Shown: positions 24,144-33,422 of the stretch, piece after piece
Layout: every line of letters starts with the position of its first letter
Position numbering within the stretch: the stretch's first letter is position 1
Assembly (NCBI GenBank): GCA_019749945.1
Contig: JAIEPF010000021.1
Location: 173,630-237,629 of the forward strand
Direction of reading: 5' to 3'
Length of the DNA: 64,000 nt
From: Burkholderiales bacterium
GTDB taxonomy: Bacteria > Pseudomonadota > Gammaproteobacteria > Burkholderiales > SG8-41
Position numbers and translations under genes: made by a program
Notes under the pieces: generated by a model
What the model saw: only the letters and a program-made list of their open reading frames with translations
Database searches by the model: none
What the model was told of the DNA's origin: nothing

Positions 24144-25862
24144 ATGCAAACCATCAAGACAGACATCCTGATACTCGGCTCCGGCGGCGCCGGCCTGTTC
24201 GCTGCGTTGCACGCCCACCAGCACAATCCCGCGCTGTCGATCACCGTCGCGGTGAAGGGCCTGCTCGGCAAAACCGGCTGCACGCGTATGGTGCAGGGCG
24301 GTTACAACGTGGCATTGGCCGCGGGCGACTCCGTCGAGCGCCATTTCATGGACACCATCGAAGGCGGTAAATGGCTGCCCGACCAGGATCTGGCGTGGAC
24401 GCTGGTGGAAACCGCGGTGGAGCGCATCCACGAGCTCGAAAACGAACTCGGCTGTTTTTTCGACCGCAATCCCGACGGCAGCATTCACCAGAAAGCCTTT
24501 GCCGGCCAGACCTTTGACCGCACTGTGCATAAAGGTGATTTGACCGGCATTGAAATCATCAACCGTCTCGCCGAGCAGGTCTGGGCGCGCGGCATCAACC
24601 GGCTTGAAGAACACCGCGCCGTGGAGTTCATCAAGAACAAGGCCGGTGATGCGATTGCCGGCGTGTTGATGATCGACATGCGCAGCGGCGAATTTGTATT
24701 TGTGCAGGCACAGGCGGTGCTGCTGGCCACCGGCGGCGGGCCGACCATGTACAAGTTCCACACGCCCAGCGGCGACAAGAGCTGCGACGGCATGGCGATG
24801 GCGCTGCGCGGGGGGCTGATGCTGCGCGACATGGAAATGGTGCAGTTTCACCCGACCGGCCTGATCGCCGGCTCCGACACCCGCATCACCGGCACCATCA
24901 TCGAGGAAGGTTTGCGCGGCGCCGGCGGCCATCTGCTGAACGGCGCCGGTGAGCGCTTCATGCACAAATACGATCCGCGCAATGAACGCGCGACGCGCGA
25001 CATCGTCAGCCGCGGCATGTACGAGGAAATGCGCGCCGGCCGCGTCAACCAGCACGGCGGCCTCTACATCACGATGAAACATCTCGATCCGGTGATGGTG
25101 CGCAAGGAGTTCAAAGGCATGGTCGAACGCTGCGCCGACTGCGGCTTTGACCTGGTCAGCGGTCTGGTCGATGTGGTGCCCACCGCCCATTACATGATGG
25201 GCGGCGTGGTGTTCAAAACCGATTGCAGCACCGACCTGCCGGGGCTGTTTGTCGCGGGTGAGGATTCCGGCGGCGTGCACGGCGCCAATCGTCTCGGCGG
25301 CAATGGCGTGGCCAATTCCACGGTGTTCGGCGGTATTGCCGGCGATGTGATGCCGGGCTGGGTCAAGGCCAACGGCGAGTTCCGTGCACCGGACCAGGAG
25401 GCGATAGCCGCCGCGGTCGCGCGCTGCCGTGCGCCGCTGACGCGCAAGGGCGGCGATATCAACGCCATCCGCGAAGAGCTCTATAACGTGATGTGGGATG
25501 ATGTCGGCATCGTGCGTGATGCCGCGTCGCTGAACCGCGCCTCGGGATTGCTCGACGAACTCGATGCCCGGCTCGATGCCACCGGAGTCGACAGTGCCAC
25601 GCTGGCTTACAACCTGACCTGGCATGACTGGCTGAACCTGAAAAACCTGGTGCTGGTGTCGCAGGCTATCCGTTTTGCCGCGATGGCGCGTGAAGACTCG
25701 CGCGGTTCGCATTTCCGCGCCGATTTCCCGGAAGTGCGCGACCTGGAAAATTCACGCTATACCTGTGTCAGCTGGCAGGGCGAACGTTTTTCCAGCGAAA
25801 CACGGCCGGTGCATTTCACCCGCGTCAAACCCGGCCAGTCCCTGCTCACGGCTGCAGCTTGA
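24144..25862 (+). CDS. SdhA/FrdA-like FAD-binding flavoprotein subunit
   Basis: A 572-residue FAD-dependent dehydrogenase of the succinate dehydrogenase/fumarate reductase/aspartate oxidase family. It has the dinucleotide loop GSGGAGLFAALHA, QFHPTGL, EEGLRGAGGHLLN, the catalytic-region HYMMGGV and GANRLGGNGVANSTVFGG. The segment aligned with the flavin-linking SHT of canonical SdhA reads GCT (C46), so the usual histidine for covalent FAD is absent. It is the likely partner of the FeS and anchor subunits at 18463-19925 although four genes intervene. It starts 128 bases after the fumarase beta gene. Confidence 0.88.
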   Translation: MQTIKTDILILGSGGAGLFAALHAHQHNPALSITVAVKGLLGKTGCTRMVQGGYNVALAAGDSVERHFMDTIEGGKWLPDQDLAWTLVETAVERIHELENELGCFFDRNPDGSIHQKAFAGQTFDRTVHKGDLTGIEIINRLAEQVWARGINRLEEHRAVEFIKNKAGDAIAGVLMIDMRSGEFVFVQAQAVLLATGGGPTMYKFHTPSGDKSCDGMAMALRGGLMLRDMEMVQFHPTGLIAGSDTRITGTIIEEGLRGAGGHLLNGAGERFMHKYDPRNERATRDIVSRGMYEEMRAGRVNQHGGLYITMKHLDPVMVRKEFKGMVERCADCGFDLVSGLVDVVPTAHYMMGGVVFKTDCSTDLPGLFVAGEDSGGVHGANRLGGNGVANSTVFGGIAGDVMPGWVKANGEFRAPDQEAIAAAVARCRAPLTRKGGDINAIREELYNVMWDDVGIVRDAASLNRASGLLDELDARLDATGVDSATLAYNLTWHDWLNLKNLVLVSQAIRFAAMAREDSRGSHFRADFPEVRDLENSRYTCVSWQGERFSSETRPVHFTRVKPGQSLLTAAA

Positions 25863-25931
25863 CCGCAGCCGGGACGGCGGGCGAGACTCGCGGTCCCGGG
25901 CAGGGTACAGTCCGGATAAAAAGGAGGAGTC

Positions 25932-26912
25932 ATGGTCCGTTCTATCGCGCTTGCGGTTCGCAGCGCCTGTGTTGTCGCGGTGACATTGGTGGCGGCAATG
26001 CCCGCCGCCGCCCAGGAATTCCCCACCCGTTCAATCCGCATGGTGCTGCCGTTCCCGGCCGGCGGCGGCAGCGATCTGGTGGCGCGCATCATCGCGCAGA
26101 AATATTCCCAGCAGCTCGGCCAGCAGGTGATCGTCGACAACCGCGCCGGCGCCAGCGGCAATATCGCGGCCGACATCGTGGCCAAGGCACCGGGTGACGG
26201 CTACACGGTGTTTTTTGCCAATTCCTCGATCTCGATCAGCCCGGCGATTTATAAAAAGCTTTCTTTCGACCCGGTGAAGGACTTCTCACCCATTTCGATG
26301 GCTTCCTCGTACCCGTTTGTGCTGGTGGCGCATCCGGCTCTGCCGGTGAAAAGCGTCAGGGATCTGGTCACGCTGGCGCGCGGCAAACCCAACTCGCTCG
26401 ACTATTCCTCGGCCGGAACCGGCACCATGTCGCACATGGCGATGGAAATGCTGCGCGTCAAAACCGGCACGCGCATCACCCACCTGCCGTACAAGGGCGC
26501 CGCGCCGGCGACAGTGGCGCTGCTGACCGGCGAATCGCAAGTCGCGTTTGTGGTGATGCCGGTCGCAGCACCCCATATCGCCAGCAATCGCCTGCGTGGT
26601 CTTGGCGTGGCGGACAAGGTGCGTTCTGCAGTTGCGCCGAATGTGCCGACCATGATCGAGGCCGGTGTGCCGGATCACGTCGCCGTGCAGTGGAACGGCC
26701 TGCTGGTGCCGTCGAAAACACCGCAGGCCATCCAGGACAAACTCTACCGGGAATGGGTTGCTGCCGTGAAATCACCGGAAGTCGTGCAGCGCATCCGTGC
26801 CGAAGGTGCCGAACCCAGCGGCAACACGCCGGCGGAATTTTCGGCGTTTTTCAGGGCGGAAGCCGCGAAATGGGCGGATGTGGCCAAACAATCCGGCACC
26901 ACGGTGGACTGA
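25932..26912 (+). CDS. Bug/TctC-family periplasmic solute receptor (copy 2)
   Basis: A 326-residue Bug protein with a signal peptide ending near AAMPAAAQ, then FPTRSIRMVLPFPAGGGSDLVARI, DNRAGASGNIAADIV and LPYKGAAPATVALLTGE. An AAGGAGGAG ribosome site precedes the ATG. It lies 69 bases after the flavoprotein and only four bases before the Ldh2-type dehydrogenase, so it belongs to the same cluster. It is the second receptor in this locus, which suggests the pathway takes up more than one acid or that the copies differ in specificity. Confidence 0.9.
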   Translation: MVRSIALAVRSACVVAVTLVAAMPAAAQEFPTRSIRMVLPFPAGGGSDLVARIIAQKYSQQLGQQVIVDNRAGASGNIAADIVAKAPGDGYTVFFANSSISISPAIYKKLSFDPVKDFSPISMASSYPFVLVAHPALPVKSVRDLVTLARGKPNSLDYSSAGTGTMSHMAMEMLRVKTGTRITHLPYKGAAPATVALLTGESQVAFVVMPVAAPHIASNRLRGLGVADKVRSAVAPNVPTMIEAGVPDHVAVQWNGLLVPSKTPQAIQDKLYREWVAAVKSPEVVQRIRAEGAEPSGNTPAEFSAFFRAEAAKWADVAKQSGTTVD

Positions 26913-26916
26913 CATC

Positions 26917-27930
26917 ATGCCGGTGCTGTCGATTGCGGATCTGACGGAGCTTGCGGCGCGCGCACTGAAACGCGCCGGCGCAACCAAAACCATGGCGACC
27001 GCCACCGCGCAGGCGCTGGTGGTGGCGGAGGCCGAGGGTCTGTCCGGTCACGGCCTGTCGCGCGTCGCCCTGTACGCGCAGCATTTGCGCGAAGGCCGCG
27101 CCGACGGCAGGGCCAAACCAAAAATCGTCCGCAAGACCGGCGCTTGTTGCCTGATCGACGCCGGCGGTGGTCTGGCGTTTCCGGCCGCGGCACTGGCGGT
27201 GAAGGAAGTCATCAAGCGCGCGCAGCGCTACGGCATCGCGTTTGCCGGTGTCACCAACAGCCATCATTTCGGCGCCGCCGCGTATCACCTGGCACCGATT
27301 GCCGCAGCCGGCATGGCGGGGATTGCGCTGACCAATTCCCCCGCGGCCATCAATGCCTGGGGCGGCAAAAAAGCGTTTTTCGGCACCAACCCGATCGCGG
27401 CGATTTTTCCGCGCAAAAATGCCGCGCCGATAGTCGTCGATCTGTCGCTGACCGAAGTCACCCGCGGCAAGATCATGCTGATGGCGAAGGAAGGAAAAGC
27501 AATACCATTGGGCTGGGCGGTGGATCGCGACGGCAATCCGACCACCAGCGCGCAGGACGCGCTGACCGGCAGCCTGACCGCCATCGGCGGCGTCAAGGGC
27601 ACGGCGCTGGCGCTGATGGTCGAAGCGCTGTGCGTGGCGCTGACCGGCGCGGCGCTGAGCCGTGAAAATGATTCGTACTTCGAGCCCGGCAACAAGCCGC
27701 GCATCGGTCACGCGCTGATTGCGATTGATCCGCGTGCGTTGGCGGGTGCGGAAGCCTATTACACGCGCATCGAAGACATGGTGGGTTCCATGCTCGCGGA
27801 TGAAGGTGTTCGCCTGCCCGGCGCGCGACGCCAACTGGCCACTGCGCGTGCCCGGGCCGAAGGCATCACGATTGCCGACGGCCTGCACCAGGAGCTGCGG
27901 AAACTGGCCGGACGTTCGCGCAAAGCTTGA
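26917..27930 (+). CDS. Ldh2-family NAD(P)-dependent 2-hydroxyacid dehydrogenase
   Basis: A 337-residue member of the malate/L-lactate/L-sulfolactate (ComC) dehydrogenase family. It shows HGLSRVALYAQHLREG, the central NSHHFGAAAYHLAPIAAAGMAGIALTNSP-type segment (only part quoted: NSHHFGAAAYHL), GTNPIAAIFPR and GGVKGTALALMVEALC. The family oxidises or reduces 2-hydroxy/2-oxo acids. Sulfolactate dehydrogenase ComC belongs here, which fits the SuyAB-like lyase at the start of the cluster, but malate or a related acid is equally possible. ATG 26917 follows the Bug stop by four bases. Confidence 0.87.
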   Translation: MPVLSIADLTELAARALKRAGATKTMATATAQALVVAEAEGLSGHGLSRVALYAQHLREGRADGRAKPKIVRKTGACCLIDAGGGLAFPAAALAVKEVIKRAQRYGIAFAGVTNSHHFGAAAYHLAPIAAAGMAGIALTNSPAAINAWGGKKAFFGTNPIAAIFPRKNAAPIVVDLSLTEVTRGKIMLMAKEGKAIPLGWAVDRDGNPTTSAQDALTGSLTAIGGVKGTALALMVEALCVALTGAALSRENDSYFEPGNKPRIGHALIAIDPRALAGAEAYYTRIEDMVGSMLADEGVRLPGARRQLATARARAEGITIADGLHQELRKLAGRSRKA

Positions 27931-27974
27931 ATGTAATGGGGCTGACTGCAATCACGGTGGCCGGCGTGGTATTA

Positions 27975-28003
27975 TCGTAAGTAATTGTTTTTAAAAGATA
28001 TTT
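27975..28003 (-). repeat. AT-rich motif, copy C (minus orientation)
   Basis: Read on the minus strand this is TTTTAAAAACAATTACTTAC, matching the copies at 10191, 19181, 42229 and 54289. It lies between the Ldh2-type gene and recQ, in opposite orientation to both. Confidence 0.5.
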
Positions 28004-28074
28004 TATCTCAGCCGATTCTGCCGCAGCCGCTTGAGCCCAGCGCACTGCTGATTCCCCCAGGCTCATCCCCCGCA

Positions 28075-29883
<1,809 letters not shown>

Positions 29884-30006
29884 AATTGCGGCGACCGGGT
29901 TGATGCGCTGCACCAGGGCTGATGTCGCGTGAGAGTGGCAATCCCGCTCGCGACGGGTTAACGTAGCCGCCGCGTCAAACCCTTTGCGCCATCCCCAGGA
30001 GGAGTC

Positions 30007-31029
30007 ATGAGAATCACCGCCGTCATCTGCATATCCGCTGTCCTGGCGTTCGCCGCCCCTGCGCTGGCGCAGAACGTGAAAATAACGCCCATCGGCTCCC
30101 ACCCCGGAGAACTCTGCGCCAACGATCGCGCGATCATTTTCGAGGATCCGACCGGCGTGCGTTTTCTCTACGACCCGGCGCACAACGTCACCGGCGGTGA
30201 CGATCCGCGGTTGGGCACCATCCATATGGTGCTGCTCACCCATATGCACGGTGATCACGTCGGTGATCTCAAGCTGAAAGCGCCGGGTGCCGGGACCTGC
30301 GCGAACTCGGAGCGGGTACCTGCGCCGAACTCCACGACCGCCGAAGTCGTCGCGGCGAAGAACGCGGCAATGGTCATGACCCGTGCCATCGGTGGTTTTG
30401 TCGGCAACAAGGTCCAGGCCATCAGCGGCAGCAAGCCGATCGGCTTCTGCCCGCAAACCGGTGGCGCGACCACGGTGCCGGTTTCCACGGTGTGCGCTTC
30501 GCAAACGGATCTCGGTGGTGTTTTTGTCGCGAAAATGGCTGATGCACCGCGCGGTGTGGAGATCGCAATCGTGTACGCCTCGCACGTGAACAACGCCCCG
30601 CCGGCGCTGCTCTCGGAGGCGCAGCGCGCGGCGCTGCAGGCGGACGGTGCCGTCCTTGAGTACGGCCCCGCCACCGGATTCGTCGTCAAGTTCACCAACG
30701 GGCTGGTCGCCTATCTGTCAGGCGACACCGGCATCCATTCCGAGATGAAAACGGTTGTCAACGAGTACCACAAGGCTAACCTCGCCGTGCTCAATCTGGG
30801 ACCGAATCCAGGCATATTCTATTCCGGCGGGCATGCCATCAATGAGCTGATCCGTCCGGCATCGGTGATTCTCACGCATGCGAACGAGCCCGTCACCGAA
30901 AGCGGAAAGCTGAGGCCAGCTTCGCGCACGGCAGCATTCATGAAGCTGCTCAAGCCGGCAACTCACCTCGCCATCAGCGGCCGCACCATGGAGTTCGACG
31001 GCAAGGGCAGGTGTGTTGCCGGTTGCTGA
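30007..31029 (+). CDS. Exported metallo-beta-lactamase-fold hydrolase
   Basis: A 340-residue protein with a signal peptide (MRITAVICISAVLAFAAPALAQ). The metal-binding motif THMHGDHVGD (H-x-H-x-DH), AYLSGDTGIHSEM and ILTHANEP place it in the metallo-beta-lactamase superfamily, in the group resembling YcbL/UlaG-type metal-dependent hydrolases. It should act in the periplasm on an unknown substrate. It contains several cysteines (for example GELCAN, GTCANS, GFCPQ, STVCAS, GRCVAGC) that may form disulfides. The GGAGGAG ribosome site lies just before the ATG. It stands alone after recQ. Confidence 0.82.
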   Translation: MRITAVICISAVLAFAAPALAQNVKITPIGSHPGELCANDRAIIFEDPTGVRFLYDPAHNVTGGDDPRLGTIHMVLLTHMHGDHVGDLKLKAPGAGTCANSERVPAPNSTTAEVVAAKNAAMVMTRAIGGFVGNKVQAISGSKPIGFCPQTGGATTVPVSTVCASQTDLGGVFVAKMADAPRGVEIAIVYASHVNNAPPALLSEAQRAALQADGAVLEYGPATGFVVKFTNGLVAYLSGDTGIHSEMKTVVNEYHKANLAVLNLGPNPGIFYSGGHAINELIRPASVILTHANEPVTESGKLRPASRTAAFMKLLKPATHLAISGRTMEFDGKGRCVAGC

Positions 31030-31057
31030 TTAACAAACGCAGGCCAAGGGCTCGCCG

Positions 31058-31354
31058 TCAGGCGACGCCCTCGACGATGCGCAAGTCACGCTCGACGGCG
31101 CCCCCGGTCAATTCCCTCAGGGCCGCCTGATAGGCCGGCGTGTCGTGCGCGGCCAGTGCCTGCGCCAGGCTGTCGAACTCGATGACGACGACGCGCTGCT
31201 GGATGCCGGCCTCATACACTTTTGCCGCCATGCCGCGCACCAGGAAACGCCCGCCGCCGGCCTGCACCGCCGCCGGCGCCACACTGGCATAACGTTTGAA
31301 TGCCTCTGAGTCCCTGATCGCCCGGTAACACACCACCCAGTAAGCTTTGGCCAT
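31058..31354 (-). CDS. DUF1330 family protein
   Basis: A 98-residue ferredoxin-like (dimeric alpha-beta barrel) protein. It shows AYWVVCYRAIRDSEAFKRYAS, GGGRFLVRGM and VVIEFDSLAQALAAHDTPAYQAAL, the DUF1330 pattern (usually ARG-rich EF.s...A.a.y.s..Y). The family is uncharacterised. The start at 31354 follows an AGGAGG ribosome site; longer in-frame extensions were rejected. It converges with the metallo-beta-lactamase gene. Confidence 0.88.
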   Translation of the reverse strand: MAKAYWVVCYRAIRDSEAFKRYASVAPAAVQAGGGRFLVRGMAAKVYEAGIQQRVVVIEFDSLAQALAAHDTPAYQAALRELTGGAVERDLRIVEGVA

Positions 31355-31524
31355 GATTCCTCCTTGTATTTGGGAATGCCAGTGTAGTCGTAACCGCGCG
31401 GGCATTTTCCAGGCCGTATTTTGTATGCCCGGGTTCGCAATATGCATCATCGCATTCCAGACCCGGCAGGCCCATAATTAATGGTGCAAAGCGTTCGTTA
31501 AAAGCGCAGGAGGAGGCAGAAAAA

Positions 31525-32421
31525 ATGGGCATCACCATCTATCCCGTCACGCCGGATTTTGCGGCCGAGGTCGGCGACGTCGATTTGTCGAAGCCACTGG
31601 CTGCTGCGGATATCGAGGCGATCAAACAGGCTTTCTGGAAATATGCCGTGCTGGTGTTTCCGCAGCAGCAGTTGAACCAGGAGCAGCAACTGGCGTTTTC
31701 CGCCCACTTCGGCCCGATCGAAACCGACCGCACGCTGGATCCGAAAGCGACGCCGTCGCGTTTCAGCGGCCCGTTCGCCGATATTTCCAACCTCGCCGCC
31801 GACGGCAAAATCTGGGGCGAGACCAGCCGTCAGCGCATGTACAAAGCCGGCAACAGGCTGTGGCATACCGACAGCTCCTTCAAGCGCCTGCCCAGCATCT
31901 GTTCACTGTTGTATGCGGAAACCGTGGCGCCGATCGGCGGCCATACCCAGTTTGCCGACCAGCGCGCGGCCTACGATGCACTGCCCGAAGCCATGAAAAA
32001 GAAACTGCAGGGGCTGGTAGTGGAACACTGGATCGCCACATCGCGCCGGCGCAGCGGATTTTCCGAATTCACCGAGGAAGAACAAAAACGGCTGCCGCCG
32101 GTGCCGCAGGTGCTGGTGCGCACGATTCCGCAGAGCCGGCGCAAATCCCTGTACGTGGCTTCACATGCCGGCCGTATCCTCGGCATGCCGGATGACGAAG
32201 GCCGCGCACTGATCGACGAGTTGATCGCCCATGTCACGCAGCGGCAGTTTGTCTATACCCACCGCTGGCGGCCGAACGAGCTGGTGATGTGGGACAACCG
32301 TTGCACCATGCACCGGGGCACCGATTTTGACGACCTGCGCTGGGTGCGCGACATGCGCCGGGTGACAGTCAGTGACGTGGCGAACTCCTGCGAGCAGGAG
32401 GGCGTTTCCGTTCCGGTCTGA
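31525..32421 (+). CDS. TfdA/TauD-type Fe(II)/2-oxoglutarate dioxygenase
   Basis: A 298-residue dioxygenase. The iron ligands are H114 and D116 (LWHTDSSFKRLP) and H263 (CTMHRGTDF), with a downstream arginine (RDMRRVTV) for 2-oxoglutarate. The layout resembles 2,4-D dioxygenase TfdA more than TauD. Such enzymes hydroxylate aryloxyacetates, taurine or other sulfonates/acids, causing cleavage. The true substrate cannot be told; alkylsulfonate or sulfate ester cleavage would suit the sulfur-flavoured cluster nearby but this is a guess. A terminator serving the opposite gene follows. Confidence 0.88.
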   Translation: MGITIYPVTPDFAAEVGDVDLSKPLAAADIEAIKQAFWKYAVLVFPQQQLNQEQQLAFSAHFGPIETDRTLDPKATPSRFSGPFADISNLAADGKIWGETSRQRMYKAGNRLWHTDSSFKRLPSICSLLYAETVAPIGGHTQFADQRAAYDALPEAMKKKLQGLVVEHWIATSRRRSGFSEFTEEEQKRLPPVPQVLVRTIPQSRRKSLYVASHAGRILGMPDDEGRALIDELIAHVTQRQFVYTHRWRPNELVMWDNRCTMHRGTDFDDLRWVRDMRRVTVSDVANSCEQEGVSVPV

Positions 32422-32437
32422 TCGCGGGATCGGCGGC

Positions 32438-32462
32438 AAAAAATACCCCGCCGCAGCGGGGT
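32438..32462 (-). terminator. Terminator for the OmpA-like gene (minus strand)
   Basis: ACCCCGC and GCGGGGT form a 7-base-pair stem with a four-base loop. On the minus strand it is followed by ATTTTTTG, a good U tract, so it ends the convergent OmpA-like gene and may block read-through from the plus strand too. Confidence 0.8.
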
Positions 32463-32487
32463 GAAACCGCCTCCAGGGGCGCTGTTT

Positions 32488-32988
32488 TCAGTCAGCGCAG
32501 AATTTCGTCACGGGCATCGGTTCGCGGGCGTCCTTGCCTTCCCAGAACATCAGCTTCGGATCCAGGCCTTTTTGTGCGAGATAGACCTGCACCGCCTTTG
32601 CGCGCTGCTCATCAAGGTCGGCATTGCTTGCCGCTTCCAGGCGGTCGCTGTGCCCGGTGATGATGATCGAACCGACGTTGACCGGGCGCGGATCTTTCTT
32701 GATGCCGTGCTGCACCACGTTCACGATCTTGTCGAGCTCGGCCTGGCCGCCGGCTTTGAGCAGGGCGCCGTTCGGATCCCAGGCACTGTCGCCCTGGGCC
32801 ATGGCTTGCAGCATGACATTGTCCCGTCCCGGTTTGGCGCCGGGTTTGGCCGGCGGCTTTTCCTTGCTGCCCGTGACTTCCACGGCAACGCGGCGGTTGG
32901 GTTGCAGGCAACTGACCAGCTCGGGGCTGGCGGCGCAGCCGGCGAGCAGTGCGGCCATGGCGGCGGCGCTTAAGGGCAGCATTTTCAT
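32488..32988 (-). CDS. OmpA-C-like lipoprotein
   Basis: A 166-residue lipoprotein. The signal ends in a lipobox (AALLAGC, Cys at about residue 16). The C-terminal half has the OmpA/Pal peptidoglycan-binding pattern: VNVGSIIITGHSDRLEAASNADLDEQRAKAVQVYLAQKGLD. The central linker (KPPAKPGAKPGRD) is Pro/Lys-rich. It probably sits in the outer membrane and contacts peptidoglycan. The start at 32988 has a GAGGAATC-type ribosome site (AGGAGG just upstream). Confidence 0.86.
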   Translation of the reverse strand: MKMLPLSAAAMAALLAGCAASPELVSCLQPNRRVAVEVTGSKEKPPAKPGAKPGRDNVMLQAMAQGDSAWDPNGALLKAGGQAELDKIVNVVQHGIKKDPRPVNVGSIIITGHSDRLEAASNADLDEQRAKAVQVYLAQKGLDPKLMFWEGKDAREPMPVTKFCAD

Positions 32989-33422
32989 CTGATTCCTCCT
33001 CGGTTTGATTTTTTCGCAGTTCCGATGCGGAGCGAGCCGCACCGTGCCGGAATTTTAGGGCCCAGCCCGCAAGGATGGCAATTACAATTGACATTTGGGT
33101 GCTTTTGATTCCATAAAATGGAATAAACAACAGGATGCCGCGCGGAACGCCCGATTTACACGACGACAGGGGAGATTCCCCTAGAGCAAGACCGCGCCGG
33201 CGAGCTGGATCCGGCCTTTAACTGCGCCGGATGGGCGTGGATCCGGCTGCAGTTGCGCAGAATACGGGGCCGCAAATTGGACTTTGCGGCCTGCGTGCGG
33301 CCGACAGCGGCCCTGCCGTCAAACCGGTTCAGCCGGGCAATGGCGGCATCATGGTCCGTGGGGAACAGCGCAGTCCGCGGGCCGACGGACCTGCAGGTCG
33401 CGGCGCAGTAAGCGCTGTCGGG
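32989..33422. other. 434-base intergenic region without a gene
   Basis: No credible coding sequence was found; the only open frame (from 33231) runs antisense into the FMN dehydrogenase gene. The region holds a TTGACA box at 33088-33093, a perfect palindrome at 33108-33124 (ATTCCAT-AAA-ATGGAAT), a short GGGGA/TCCCC hairpin at 33169-33181, and two copies of TGGATCCGGC (33206-33215 and 33238-33247) with an inverted GCCGGAT between them. It may contain a regulated promoter or a small RNA. Confidence 0.5.
33108..33124. promoter_or_regulatory. Perfect palindromic operator candidate
   Basis: ATTCCAT-AAA-ATGGAAT is a perfect 7-3-7 inverted repeat 120 bases upstream of the OmpA-like lipoprotein start, beside a TTGACA box. 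The TTCCA/TGGAA half-sites recall IclR-family operators. Confidence 0.4.
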
